DNA of 64,000 nt from contig JQIT01000003.1 in the NCBI GenBank assembly GCA_000830255.1, forward strand, positions 243,661 to 307,660, read 5' to 3'. Below the pieces are notes generated by a model, which was not told where the DNA came from, did not search any database, and saw only the letters and a list, made by a program, of their open reading frames with translations. A program made the translations under genes and the position numbers. This document shows positions 24,647-33,761 of this stretch, in pieces (the first letter of the stretch is position 1; every line of letters starts with the position of its first letter). Source of the DNA: Sulfuricurvum sp. PC08-66. Its GTDB lineage: Bacteria > Campylobacterota > Campylobacteria > Campylobacterales > Sulfurimonadaceae.

Positions 24647-27342
24647 GGGATTATGGCTCCAATCTTAGGGAGAGATTGCGTGGGATGTTGTATATGCGTG
24701 TACATCCCTTCGTTGTTGATAAGTAAAACTTCGTCGATAAATTGTGTATTGAAGCCTAGTTTCATCACGTTCAAATTGCTAGAGGTAAACTGCATAGGCA
24801 TGAAATACTCAATGTAATGATTCATGTCATGTGGCTTGAATGGATACATTGTCACACCTATGAGGTCAGCTGCAAAAAGCCGTGTACTGTTGGTGTAGAT
24901 GTCCCCATCTGTGACGATGTTTGTCGTATAGCCCGTCGTAGGTAGGTTGCGTACATAGGTACAGGGCATATCAGGGGGACATTGAAAATAGCCAATGCCT
25001 TGCATGCCCATCGCCGCAAAAAGAGCACCGCCACTATCGTCAAAGTGTAAATCCAACGCCACAGCAGATGCGTTGTATTCGTTGGAGTAGTTCAAATCGG
25101 TTGCGCTAAACGTATACTCTTCGATGCGTCCATCGAGTGTGGAGACAAAAATTCTCTCATGGATGAGTCCATAGCCTGCGGTAATCGCAAGATAGCTATT
25201 GCCAAGAATAGAATTAATGGCGCCATTGTAGGTTTGGTTGAGGTCGTACATATACAACCCATTGTCGAGAGTAGCTATAAAAAGCAAATCGACACCCGAG
25301 TCATAGTAGGGGAAAACTTTGACTTGAGTGACATAGCCAAGTGAAAGGTTCTGATCTAGTGCCAGAGTAGGATAGGTGCCATTCATTTCGACGTTGAAGA
25401 GGAGTACGCCCGTGGTTGTTCCTGCGGCAAGTTGTGTGCGTCCAGTGAAAGAAGAGTTATGATAGGCAAGTGATGTGATGGTTTGGCTAAGTGGATAGTC
25501 ATTGAGCGTCGTAGAGGTATTGCTCTCTATAAGGTGAATGCCTGTGTCGTTGGCGATGAAATAGCTATTGTCCGATAAAAATGCAACGGCGCTACGCTTT
25601 GCATTGAGCGTATCGACAGCGCCAAAAGTACGTGAGGAATAACCGCTCAAAGCACTAATATCGATTTGCTCGAGATTGGGTGTAGAGGCGTGTCCTACGA
25701 CGAGATAGGTGATGTCTAGCAAAACATTGTTGGGTATGCGTGCGACGCCTAATGTTGTTATGGGGCTAGCCGTAGTGAGGGTGGTGTAATAGAGAGGACC
25801 ATTATTTTGCGCGTTGCGTATGTCATAGACCAAAATATTTGCGGTTCCGTTGACTTCGACGAAGAGGAAATTACCATTGGTTGCCATGCTTCCTAGTGTG
25901 ACATTGGTCTCTAGAGTAAAGGAAGGTGTCGTTGTGATGTCGCTAGGATGGGACATTTGCGAGAGTTGAGTGCCGTGCGTGATAAAAAGCTGAGGATAGG
26001 GTGTAGCATGGCGCTCGATAAGCAAATCGGCAACATTGCTAAGCGCTACACTTGAAGTGTAGGTCGGAGAGAGCGTGCTACCCAAATAATACATAGAGAG
26101 GTTGGTGTCGCTGTAAACATAGGCGGTTATATCGTCCAAGAAGCACTGTTTCACATTAGGGAAGGTGATATTGCCTTCATCGGAATTGGTGTTGAAGGAG
26201 CCTGCATTGAGGGTATAAACATGCGCTGTATCTTGGGTGGTTAAACATGCGCGTGTATCATTGACGGCGATAGTCTTGAAATTGCGTGCACTGTCAGAAG
26301 AGAGTTGTGTCGAAAGATAGCTTGTGTCGTACTGTGTGAGTGTCGTTTCGCCTGTAGCATTGGTTTCAAGCGCATAGAGATAGGCGCCATTGGCGGCAAT
26401 ATCCAACACGGGATAGCTTCGTTCTAATACACTTTGGCTAGTAATGCTAGGTGTCGCACTGATGATGCGTTGACTGATGCTGTTCTGATCGGTAATGTAA
26501 TAGATATAAAAGTAGCCGCTGTTGTCGTAAAAGAGAAGATTGCTATCATCGACAATGGGTGCGAACTCTGTGGTGTTGCCCTCGTGGAGAAAAACACTCT
26601 GCCATGCAGGTGCAGTGGTGAAGCTGTAGGAGGTGGGTGGTAAATAGTTGCCCGATAAATCGTATACGCCATCGATAGCGACGTTACAGGTGGTGCTTGG
26701 AGGCAGTGGAATGTTGGGCGTGGCGATGAACAGTGCGTCGCTTGAGCGAATGTTTTGCAGTGTCACAAAGGTGCCATTACACTCTACATCGATGCTATAG
26801 GGATTGAAACGGAGTCGGTCAATCGTTTCGCTAAAGTGGAGCTTGATACTGCTGTGGACAGAGACGTTAGTTTCGCTGTCTATTGGGTAGTGCACGAGCG
26901 TGGGAGCTGTGAAATCACTGCTGTTTGAGCTGTTAAACTCAAAAGTGTAGGGTCCACCGATGGAGGTATTGTCCTCATAAAGTACGGAACTTTCCATAGT
27001 GAGTCGATAGGAAGCGCCGTAAACCATAGGAATTTTGAGCTGGATGAAATTACTCGTGACGGGTTCTTGTGTCACTTCAAAAGGGATAAAAGAGTTGTTG
27101 TCATCTAAGCGCGTGAAGAAAAAATTGGTCTCATTTACAGAGCTAAAATTGAGATTACGTGCGAAAGTGATAGAAATAGCAGAGCGTGGGTCGACACCTG
27201 TGCCATTGGGGAGCATGTCGTAGCCGATACGAATATCACCCCCAAAGGGGTCATAAAGAGAGACATATTTTTTGTCGGAGATATTTTGTGTACAACCCAC
27301 AAGTCCAATAAGAGAGAGAATGAGAAAAAGGGTATTTCGCAT
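24643..27342 (-). CDS. large outer-membrane lipoprotein A: Ig-like domains plus propeller, first gene of operon
   Basis: The 899-residue product has a lipoprotein signal (FLILSLIGLVGC, +2 Thr). The mature N-terminus contains YVSLYDPFGG, echoing the YDPF tails found at the C-termini of other operon products. Ig-like domains at about 40-145 and 150-245 are followed by beta-propeller repeats including LFAAMGMQGIGYFQC. I counted 17 D/E-x-N-x-S/T sequons. Conserved cysteines occur at TRACL and KQCFL, and QCPPDMPC matches the QCP...C region of lipoprotein B. A ribosome site (AAGGAG) and a TATAAT box lie upstream. Function unknown; adhesion or surface binding is plausible from the fold types. Confidence 0.85.
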   Translation of the reverse strand: MRNTLFLILSLIGLVGCTQNISDKKYVSLYDPFGGDIRIGYDMLPNGTGVDPRSAISITFARNLNFSSVNETNFFFTRLDDNNSFIPFEVTQEPVTSNFIQLKIPMVYGASYRLTMESSVLYEDNTSIGGPYTFEFNSSNSSDFTAPTLVHYPIDSETNVSVHSSIKLHFSETIDRLRFNPYSIDVECNGTFVTLQNIRSSDALFIATPNIPLPPSTTCNVAIDGVYDLSGNYLPPTSYSFTTAPAWQSVFLHEGNTTEFAPIVDDSNLLFYDNSGYFYIYYITDQNSISQRIISATPSITSQSVLERSYPVLDIAANGAYLYALETNATGETTLTQYDTSYLSTQLSSDSARNFKTIAVNDTRACLTTQDTAHVYTLNAGSFNTNSDEGNITFPNVKQCFLDDITAYVYSDTNLSMYYLGSTLSPTYTSSVALSNVADLLIERHATPYPQLFITHGTQLSQMSHPSDITTTPSFTLETNVTLGSMATNGNFLFVEVNGTANILVYDIRNAQNNGPLYYTTLTTASPITTLGVARIPNNVLLDITYLVVGHASTPNLEQIDISALSGYSSRTFGAVDTLNAKRSAVAFLSDNSYFIANDTGIHLIESNTSTTLNDYPLSQTITSLAYHNSSFTGRTQLAAGTTTGVLLFNVEMNGTYPTLALDQNLSLGYVTQVKVFPYYDSGVDLLFIATLDNGLYMYDLNQTYNGAINSILGNSYLAITAGYGLIHERIFVSTLDGRIEEYTFSATDLNYSNEYNASAVALDLHFDDSGGALFAAMGMQGIGYFQCPPDMPCTYVRNLPTTGYTTNIVTDGDIYTNSTRLFAADLIGVTMYPFKPHDMNHYIEYFMPMQFTSSNLNVMKLGFNTQFIDEVLLINNEGMYTHIQHPTQSLPKIGAIIP

Positions 27343-27367
27343 CTGACGCTCCTTGTAAAAGTCTTCG

Positions 27368-27373
27368 ATTATA
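27368..27373 (-). promoter_or_regulatory. -10 box of the lipoprotein operon
   Basis: The reverse strand reads GCGCTATAATCG, a perfect TATAAT 25 nt upstream of the lipoprotein A ATG, with AAGGAG between. It is the only clear promoter found for the 15-kb leftward operon; all internal gaps are short. No -35 or operator was recognised. Confidence 0.55.
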
Positions 27374-27517
27374 GCGCAAAATTGTCGTAATTAGGTATCG
27401 TAGCTACTCCACCTCAATTTTTGGTGTGCAATAATATCGAAAAAATGTTAGAAAATACTCTAATATTTAATTGTGACTTAAATATAAACAATTAACACAA
27501 AATTAACACCTCCTTTT

Positions 27518-27523
27518 TAGAAT
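27518..27523 (+). promoter_or_regulatory. putative -10 box of the copper-receptor gene
   Basis: TAGAAT followed by GGCGCTCCATT lies 31 nt before the ATG at 27555 and upstream of the AAAGGAG site. The upstream stretch (27420-27515) is very AT-rich, with AATTAACAC repeated at short distance, which could be a regulator site but is not recognised. Confidence 0.4.
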
Positions 27524-27554
27524 GGCGCTCCATTCATAACAAAAAGGAGAATTT

Positions 27555-29549
27555 ATGATACGTCTTTCGATACTTACAGCACTTCTTGTTGCGCCTCTCA
27601 TGGCAGAACAAACCACACTAGCTCCCTTGGAGGTGCAAGGTGCTACAGATTCGATACTCATCGATGAGGTACGCTCTAGTGCCCCCAAAAGCGCAGACCT
27701 CGCCGAAGAGCTCTACAAAAACACCCCAAGTGTCAATATGATTCGTCGTAGTGGCATCGCCAATGACATCGTATTGCGTGGTCAAAAGCGTGACAACATC
27801 AATGTCCTCATCGATGGTGCCAAAATTTATGGCGCGTGCCCCAATCGTATGGACCCTGCCACTTCGCATGTTATTACCAATGCGGTCGATAGCGTCCTTA
27901 TCAACGAAGGTCCTTTCGATGTCCAAAACGCAGGCACTTTGAGTGGTGTGGTAAGTGTCAAAACTCAAGACCCTACCAAAGAGTTAGCAGGTGAAGTGGG
28001 TGCCAATGTGGGAAGCTTCGGGTATTGGAAAGCATACGCCAATGCCAGTGGTGGTACCGAAGCGATTCGTGTGCTTTTGAGCGCCTCCAAAGAGCAAAGC
28101 GGACAGTATCTCGATGGCAATGGGAACAACTTCAATGGTCAAATGGCAAGTCGTGGTGTAGCATCGACAGTTAACTATACCGATGCTAGCAAACTTGCCT
28201 TTGACAAAAACATGTTTATGGGTAAAGCAGTGTGGGATATAGCGGATAATCAAGCCCTCAAACTCTCCTATATGCTCAATCGAAGCACCGATGTCCTCTA
28301 TCCTAGCACGCCTATGGATGCCAAATGGGACAATTCAGACATCGTTACTGCCAATTATGCACTCAAAAACATGGGTTCATTTTCAAAAGAGTTAGCCCTC
28401 GATGGCTACTACTCGAATGTAGACCACCCCATGGTGACGCAATACCGCAACAGCGGCGCATCCAAATATACAACAGCACATTTGACTTCGACGATATACG
28501 GTGCCAAGCTCAAAAATAGCTTCGATATGGGGAGTGTTCAGATGGTCGTGGGTGTCGATATGAGTCAACGTCGATGGGATGGCAACTACTCTGAAACCAA
28601 TGTCTCTACAGGTGTTGTAACTTCAAAAGGTAAAAGTATCAGTGATGCCCAAACACGCAATTTGGCGCTCTTTGCCAAGATGACGTTACCGATGGGTGCT
28701 TTCAAGCTCGATGCAGGGTTGCGTTATGACGACTACGCTATTACAGCGGCAAATAGCGATGGGAATAATAGCTATGGAGGTTTGACAGGTAATGGTGTAG
28801 CGCACTATGCGCCTATCGATGGGATGCGCCTTTTTGTAGGGGTAGGTCATAGTTTGCGCGTACCAGATGCTAGAGAGCTGTATATTATTCAATCGATGCA
28901 GAGTGTGGGTTCTGCCTCGCTTAAAGCGACCAAAAACAGTGAAATCGACGCAGGTGGCGATTGGGCATTGGGTGATACGTTGCTCAAAGGCAAGCTCTTC
29001 TACTCCTATTTGACCGACTATATCTACTACAATGCTAGTGCTGCTGTGACTACGGATAAATTTACCAATATCGATGCTACGATTTTGGGCGGAGAGGCGA
29101 GCTTGCATGGCGAATATTTGTCCAAGGCAGTTGAAATCGATGCGGCTATTGCAATGCAACGCGGCAAAAAAGTGACACCGCTTGCAGGACAAACCGATCT
29201 CGATTTGGCAGATGTTACACCTATCAAGGCCAATGTTGCACTCACCTATAATTTCATGACTGATGCCTTTGTGCGTATCGATGCGGTTGCAGCCGATGAG
29301 TGGCGCTGGTACGATGCAGACAATGGTGAGCAAGCGCTTGCAGGCTACACCGTGTGGAATGCCAAGTACAAACAAACTTTCGCCAAGCAGTACGACATTG
29401 CGCTAGGGGTCAACAATATTTTCAATCGCCTCTATCAAGTTTCGAACACCTACAAAGATTTGACGCTGTTGAGTTCTACAAGTGGTGATGTGATGCTCAT
29501 TAATGAACCAGGCACCTATTTTTATGCCAATGTAGCCTATAAATTTTAG
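27555..29549 (+). CDS. OprC/NosA-like TonB-dependent copper receptor
   Basis: This is a 664-residue TonB-dependent outer-membrane receptor: signal peptide to about residue 17, a likely TonB box near TTLAPLEV, a plug domain (about 35-150; NDIVLRGQKRDNINVLIDG) and a 22-strand barrel ending NVAYKF. The segment GACPNRMDPATSH at residues 94-106 holds the Cys-x3-Met pair that binds copper in OprC/NosA receptors (family knowledge). NosA-type receptors supply copper to nitrous oxide reductase or cytochrome oxidases. The gene stands alone, divergent from the lipoprotein operon; its energy source could be the TonB system at 36840. Confidence 0.85.
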   Translation: MIRLSILTALLVAPLMAEQTTLAPLEVQGATDSILIDEVRSSAPKSADLAEELYKNTPSVNMIRRSGIANDIVLRGQKRDNINVLIDGAKIYGACPNRMDPATSHVITNAVDSVLINEGPFDVQNAGTLSGVVSVKTQDPTKELAGEVGANVGSFGYWKAYANASGGTEAIRVLLSASKEQSGQYLDGNGNNFNGQMASRGVASTVNYTDASKLAFDKNMFMGKAVWDIADNQALKLSYMLNRSTDVLYPSTPMDAKWDNSDIVTANYALKNMGSFSKELALDGYYSNVDHPMVTQYRNSGASKYTTAHLTSTIYGAKLKNSFDMGSVQMVVGVDMSQRRWDGNYSETNVSTGVVTSKGKSISDAQTRNLALFAKMTLPMGAFKLDAGLRYDDYAITAANSDGNNSYGGLTGNGVAHYAPIDGMRLFVGVGHSLRVPDARELYIIQSMQSVGSASLKATKNSEIDAGGDWALGDTLLKGKLFYSYLTDYIYYNASAAVTTDKFTNIDATILGGEASLHGEYLSKAVEIDAAIAMQRGKKVTPLAGQTDLDLADVTPIKANVALTYNFMTDAFVRIDAVAADEWRWYDADNGEQALAGYTVWNAKYKQTFAKQYDIALGVNNIFNRLYQVSNTYKDLTLLSSTSGDVMLINEPGTYFYANVAYKF

Positions 29550-29578
29550 GGCAAAACAAAAATTGATACGATGTTTGG

Positions 29579-29584
29579 TACAAT
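29579..29584 (+). promoter_or_regulatory. -10 box of the thrS-infC block
   Basis: TACAAT is followed by GCGCCCATTTTT, the same extended core found before mpg and in weaker form before rpmI and gspG. The distance to the TTG start of thrS is about 45 nt. Confidence 0.5.
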
Positions 29585-29627
29585 GCGCCCATTTTTAATG
29601 CCTCAAAAAGCTTAACACAAAGGGACC

Positions 29628-31445
29628 TTGTTGGAAAACATCGCCATTGCTATCAAAAAAGGGGAGCAAATCTACGATTTGCAAACCGCCCATGCCCTTG
29701 GCATAGAGGGAGAGAGTGTCCACTATGACAACTCCCCCGATGCTCTAGAGGTTATCCGCCACTCCACTGCACACCTCATGGCACAAGCCATCAAAAAACT
29801 CTACCCAGAAGCCAAATTTTTTGTAGGACCTACGGTAAAAGAGGGTTTCTATTACGATTTCAAAGTCGAACATGAAATTGGTGAGGGTGACCTCAAACGT
29901 ATCGAAAAAACGATGCTAGAGCTTGCCAAAAACAAAGATGAAATCGTACGTATCGAGCTACCACGCAAAGAGGTTGAGGCAAAATTTGCTGGTGATCACC
30001 TTAAGCAAGCGGTCATGAGTCGTATCGTCGATGAGAAGCTTACAGTGTATAAACAGGGTGAATTTGAAGATTTGTGCCGTGGACCTCACTTGCCCAATAC
30101 CAAATTCGTACGCTTTTTCAAGCTCACCAAAATTGCAGGCGCCTATCTAGGGGGCGATAGCAATAACGAAATGCTCACACGTATCTACGGCATCGCTTTT
30201 GCAGACAAAGAGAGCCTTGTAAACTACATCACCATGATGGAAGAGGCAGAGAAACGTGACCACCGTAAACTAGGAAACGAGCTAAAACTTTTCACTTTCC
30301 GTGAAGAGGTGGGCGCAGGGTTTCCTATATGGTTGCCAGCGGGTGCGAGACTACGTTCACGCCTAGAGCAACTTCTTTACAAGGCGCACCGCAAACGTGG
30401 CTATGAACCTGTACGTGGTCCAGAGATGTTGCGAAGTGACCTGTGGAAAGTCTCAGGTCACTACCAAAACTACGGTGAAAATATGTATTTCACCCATATC
30501 GATGAGCTAGAGTTTGGGGTCAAACCTATGAACTGTGTAGGTCATATCAAAATGTACGAAGAGGATTTGCGCTCGTATCGCGATTTGCCTATCAAATATT
30601 TCGAATATGGCGTCGTACATCGTCATGAGATGACAGGCGCATTGCACGGGCTTTTCCGTGTGCGCGAATTTACCCAAGACGATGCACATATCTTTTGTAC
30701 TGCTGACCAAATCGAGAGCCAAGTGATGGAGGTGATGGATTTCGTCGACCGTATTATGAAAAGTTTCGGATTCCAGTACAACATGATGCTCTCTACCCGC
30801 CCCGAAAAGGCTGTAGGAGAGGATGCCGTGTGGGAAAAAGCGACAACAGCGCTACGCAACGCGATGGAACGCAACGGTCTTGTCTACAAGGTCGATGAGG
30901 GCGGCGGTGCCTTTTATGGTCCCAAAATCGATATCAAGATTACCGACGCGATTGGTAGAGAGTGGCAGTGCGGTACGGTGCAACTCGATTTCAACCTCCC
31001 AGAGCGATTTGCGCTGGAATACACAGGTGAAGAGAACAACAAAATCCAGCCTGTAATGATACACAGAGCCATTTTAGGTTCATTTGAGCGATTTATTGGT
31101 ATATTGACGGAACACTACGCGGGTGAATTTCCGCTTTTTGTGGCTCCTACGCAAGTAGCGATTGTACCTATCGCGGAGAGCCACCACGCGTATGCCAAAG
31201 CGATTGCGGCGCGTTGTATCGATGAGGGTATCGATACAGAGATTTACGCCAAAAACGACTCTCTCAACAAGCGCATCCGCACCGCTGAAAAGAGTAAAGT
31301 ACCGATGCTTATCGTATTGGGTGACGAAGAGGTCGCCAATAACAGCGTCGCAGTACGGGATAGACGGGAGCGCACACAGTACAACATGTCACTGGATGCG
31401 TTTATTACATTAATCAAGGAAAAAATGAGTGAGATACACTTTTGA
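29628..31445 (+). CDS. thrS: threonyl-tRNA synthetase
   Basis: ThrRS charges tRNA-Thr in the cytoplasm. The 605-residue protein lacks the N-terminal TGS domain of the ~640-residue E. coli enzyme and begins almost directly with the editing domain ([11 protein letters not shown]), as in other Campylobacterota. Class II motifs follow: motif 2 region [20 protein letters not shown], zinc ligands including PMNCVGH, motif 3 [11 protein letters not shown], then an anticodon-binding domain (PTQVAIVPI). Translation starts at TTG; the TTG at 29631 has better spacing (6 nt) from AAAGGG than the one at 29628. infC overlaps by 4 nt. Confidence 0.96.
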   Translation: MLENIAIAIKKGEQIYDLQTAHALGIEGESVHYDNSPDALEVIRHSTAHLMAQAIKKLYPEAKFFVGPTVKEGFYYDFKVEHEIGEGDLKRIEKTMLELAKNKDEIVRIELPRKEVEAKFAGDHLKQAVMSRIVDEKLTVYKQGEFEDLCRGPHLPNTKFVRFFKLTKIAGAYLGGDSNNEMLTRIYGIAFADKESLVNYITMMEEAEKRDHRKLGNELKLFTFREEVGAGFPIWLPAGARLRSRLEQLLYKAHRKRGYEPVRGPEMLRSDLWKVSGHYQNYGENMYFTHIDELEFGVKPMNCVGHIKMYEEDLRSYRDLPIKYFEYGVVHRHEMTGALHGLFRVREFTQDDAHIFCTADQIESQVMEVMDFVDRIMKSFGFQYNMMLSTRPEKAVGEDAVWEKATTALRNAMERNGLVYKVDEGGGAFYGPKIDIKITDAIGREWQCGTVQLDFNLPERFALEYTGEENNKIQPVMIHRAILGSFERFIGILTEHYAGEFPLFVAPTQVAIVPIAESHHAYAKAIAARCIDEGIDTEIYAKNDSLNKRIRTAEKSKVPMLIVLGDEEVANNSVAVRDRRERTQYNMSLDAFITLIKEKMSEIHF

Positions 31446-31960
31446 GTAAAAAACAAGACAATACGCTTCTCAACGAAGAGATACGATTCCCCGAGGTTCG
31501 CTGTTCGAGCGAAGATGGTTCCCAACTTGGGATAATGTCCAGCAATGAGGCGCTAGCCCTTGCAGAGAAAGTGGGTCTTGATTTGGTGCTCATAGCTCCT
31601 GATGCCAAGCCTCCCGTCGTCAAGATAATGAACTATGGTAAGTTCAAATATCAACAAGAGAAAAAACTCAAAGAGCAACGCAAAAACCAAGTCAAAATCG
31701 AAATCAAAGAGATTAAACTTTCGGTCAAAATTGCAGAGAATGACGTCAGCTACAAAGTCAAACACGCCAGAGAGTTTTTGTCTGAAGGCAAGCAGGTACG
31801 TTTTCGTGTCTTCCTAAAAGGTCGCGAAATGGCACACCCAGAAGCTGCAAAAGAGGTTTTGGAGCGCATTTGGCCGATGGTCGAAGATATCGCTGTCAAA
31901 GACAAAGAGGAAAAATTTGAGGGTCGCTACTACAATTTGCTAGTGGTTCCCAAAAAATAA
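31442..31960 (+). CDS. infC: translation initiation factor IF-3
   Basis: IF-3 binds the 30S subunit and checks start-codon choice. The 172 residues show the N-domain ([30 protein letters not shown]), the linker signature [17 protein letters not shown] and the C-domain ([11 protein letters not shown]). The start codon is TTG, overlapping the thrS stop by 4 nt. Non-ATG starts on infC are a known basis of IF-3 self-regulation in enteric bacteria (AUU there), so the weak start here may have the same role. Confidence 0.96.
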   Translation: MSKKQDNTLLNEEIRFPEVRCSSEDGSQLGIMSSNEALALAEKVGLDLVLIAPDAKPPVVKIMNYGKFKYQQEKKLKEQRKNQVKIEIKEIKLSVKIAENDVSYKVKHAREFLSEGKQVRFRVFLKGREMAHPEAAKEVLERIWPMVEDIAVKDKEEKFEGRYYNLLVVPKK

Positions 31961-31983
31961 GTCGTTTTTTCGCACTTTTGTGG

Positions 31984-31989
31984 TATCCT
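31984..31989 (+). promoter_or_regulatory. putative internal -10 box before rpmI
   Basis: TATCCT followed by TCGCCTCCATTTTT resembles the extended -10 core before thrS and mpg. It lies in the 72-nt infC-rpmI gap, suggesting separate transcription of the ribosomal protein genes. An AAAGGA ribosome site precedes rpmI. Confidence 0.35.
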
Positions 31990-32032
31990 TCGCCTCCATT
32001 TTTACATTGATAAAACTGTGAAAGGATAACAA

Positions 32033-32224
32033 ATGCCAAAAATGAAGTCTGTAAAAAGCGCTGTAAAGCGTTTTAAAGTCAAAAAAAATGGTCAAGTTAA
32101 ACGCGGTACAGCGTTTCGTAGCCACATTTTGACCAAACAAGATGCCAAAACTCGTCGTGCACACAATACGCCTAAAACCGTAGCTGCCGTCGATGAGAAA
32201 AACATCAAGGCGATGATTAACTAA
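32033..32224 (+). CDS. rpmI: ribosomal protein bL35
   Basis: This 63-residue, very basic protein begins [20 protein letters not shown] and has the family segments [14 protein letters not shown] and KTRRAHN. It is a 50S subunit protein in the usual infC-rpmI-rplT order. The 105-nt gap to rplT contains no recognised structure beyond an AAGGAG site; an L20 autoregulatory leader was looked for by eye but not identified. Confidence 0.96.
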   Translation: MPKMKSVKSAVKRFKVKKNGQVKRGTAFRSHILTKQDAKTRRAHNTPKTVAAVDEKNIKAMIN

Positions 32225-32329
32225 TCATCCAACACTAGATAGAAGTCCCTCCATCGATGCAATGTCATCATGGACAAGTTCGTAATATCGACACCTACAC
32301 ATCTCGTATAACTAGGTCAAGGAGAAAAA

Positions 32330-32683
32330 ATGCCAAGAGTAAAAACAGGCGTCGTACGTCGACGCAGACACAAAAAAATCCTAAAAATGGCCAAAGGCTT
32401 TTACCAAGGTAGAAGTCGCCTTTTTAGAAAAGCAAAAGAGCAAGTTGAACGCAGTCTTGTTTATGCGTTTCGTGATCGTAAACGCAAAAAACGTGATTTC
32501 CGTCGTCTTTGGATCGTTCGTATCAATGCGGCGTGCCGTTTGAATGACATTAGCTATTCACAGTTTATCAATGGATTGAAAAAATCGGGTATTGAGTTGG
32601 ATCGTAAAATTTTGGCTGATATGGCCATGAACGATGCTTCTGCATTTTCCAAACTCGTAGTACAAGCCAAAAAAGCGTTGTAA
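32330..32683 (+). CDS. rplT: ribosomal protein bL20
   Basis: The 117-residue basic protein has the family opening [20 protein letters not shown] and conserved [18 protein letters not shown] and [14 protein letters not shown]. It binds 23S rRNA early in 50S assembly and represses its own operon in some bacteria. Start has AAGGAGAAAAA immediately upstream. Confidence 0.97.
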   Translation: MPRVKTGVVRRRRHKKILKMAKGFYQGRSRLFRKAKEQVERSLVYAFRDRKRKKRDFRRLWIVRINAACRLNDISYSQFINGLKKSGIELDRKILADMAMNDASAFSKLVVQAKKAL

Positions 32684-32699
32684 GACGCTTTTGCTTTTG
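32671..32699 (+). terminator. possible intrinsic terminator over the rplT stop codon
   Basis: AAAAGCG (32671-32677) pairs with CGCTTTT (32686-32692) across an 8-nt loop and is followed by GCTTTTG. A second imperfect hairpin (32694-32717, CTTTTGACCC with GGGGGCAAAAG) follows at once. The T-tract is short, so read-through into the AEC gene is likely. Confidence 0.35.
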
Positions 32700-32741
32700 A
32701 CCCTTCGGGGGCAAAAGCCACCTCTTCACAAAGTCTTCTCT

Positions 32742-33647
32742 ATGGGCGCAACGCTCTTAGCTATCCTCTCGATTTACATTTTTGTTCTTCTGGGCTTCAT
32801 GTCCAAAAAAAATTTCACCCACGATATCTCCTCTAAAACACTCAATCTCCTCTCGGTCTATTTTTTGCAGCCCTTTTTGACGTTGTGGGGATTGATGCTA
32901 CGACCGCTCGATATGACGCTCTTGATGGTACCACTCTTGTACATGGGCGCGATAGTTTTGACAGTAGGTATCGCTTTGGTCGTGGTGCCAAGGCTTTTTA
33001 GCGATGCCAAAGAGCGTTCGATTGCGACCGTAGCCGCGTTGATTGGAAATACTGGCAATTTGGGTATTCCCTTGGGTATCGCGCTTTTTGGAGTCGAGTC
33101 GGTGCCCTACATGACGCTGATTAATTTGATGAATGTCTTTGTGGTCTATACCTTGGGCGTCTTTTTTTATTCGCGGGGGAGTTTTAGCGTCAAAGAGTCG
33201 CTTCTCAACATCGTCAAACTTCCTATATTGTGGTTCGCACTTCTTGCGGTGGTGCTCAACCTTTTGCAAGTACGGCTAGACGGTCTTATCGAGGCGACCC
33301 TCATGATGGGTGCTTATGCCAGCATGGTCATACAGCTCTTGCTCTTTGGGATATACCTCTACGAGGCAAAAATCGAACCTATCGCATGGCGTTTGAGCCT
33401 ATGGGTGATGGGGATGAAATTCATCCTTTTGCCTGCAAGCTATCTGCTTTTTATGCTTCCGTTTGGTGTCGATGCACGTTTGAGTGCGATGTTGTTCATG
33501 GAGCTTCTCATGCCCTTGGCAGTAGCCAATATCAATATTGCCTCACTCTATGCCTGCAAACCTCAAGCTGTGACGATGCAGGTCTTTATTTCGTCGCTAA
33601 TTTTTATCCTTTTTGCACCACTTTTGCATCTTGTAACCCAATGGTAA
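32742..33647 (+). CDS. AEC (auxin efflux carrier) family membrane transporter
   Basis: This roughly 301-residue polytopic protein has about ten hydrophobic segments in two sets of five, the AEC/YfdV plan, and the family segment ALIGNTGNLGIPLGIALFG in the middle. AEC proteins export or exchange small organic acids and similar solutes; the substrate is unknown. I take the ATG at 32742, just before the first helix (ATLLAILSIYIFVLLGFM); a TTG at 32691 would add 17 residues across a hairpin. Neither start has a clear ribosome site. The stop codon lies inside the first GTAAC repeat array. Confidence 0.8.
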   Translation: MGATLLAILSIYIFVLLGFMSKKNFTHDISSKTLNLLSVYFLQPFLTLWGLMLRPLDMTLLMVPLLYMGAIVLTVGIALVVVPRLFSDAKERSIATVAALIGNTGNLGIPLGIALFGVESVPYMTLINLMNVFVVYTLGVFFYSRGSFSVKESLLNIVKLPILWFALLAVVLNLLQVRLDGLIEATLMMGAYASMVIQLLLFGIYLYEAKIEPIAWRLSLWVMGMKFILLPASYLLFMLPFGVDARLSAMLFMELLMPLAVANINIASLYACKPQAVTMQVFISSLIFILFAPLLHLVTQW

Positions 33648-33659
33648 CCGCACTGTAAT
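33632..33659 (+). promoter_or_regulatory. distal GTAAC repeat array (Pho-box-like)
   Basis: TGTAAC (33632), GGTAAC (33643) and TGTAAT (33654) occur at exactly 11-bp spacing, as in PhoB-type response-regulator boxes. The array overlaps the end of the AEC gene and lies about 42 bp upstream of the promoter-proximal pair. Confidence 0.6.
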
Positions 33660-33700
33660 CTTTTGGGGCAATAATAGCAACTATTTTTTCTCTTTCTACT

Positions 33701-33733
33701 TGTAACCCTGCTGTAATTTTTCTTCACTACAAT
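33701..33733 (+). promoter_or_regulatory. proximal GTAAC pair plus -10 box of the TonB operon
   Basis: TGTAAC (33701) and TGTAAT (33712) are 11 bp apart. After the second repeat there are 10 nt and then TACAAT (33728-33733), so the boxes replace a -35 element. The same geometry occurs before the beta-helix lipoprotein gene. This indicates activation by an OmpR/PhoB-family regulator. Confidence 0.65.
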
Positions 33734-33761
33734 CCCCCCACTAAAAATGGGGGAGTATGCT

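Noticed and set aside
28686..29375. 229-codon minus-strand frame opposite the copper receptor
   Set aside because: Shadow of the receptor coding sequence; no ribosome site and implausible composition.
32225..32329. Possible L20-binding autoregulatory leader between rpmI and rplT
   Set aside because: No convincing conserved stem structure could be drawn by eye.
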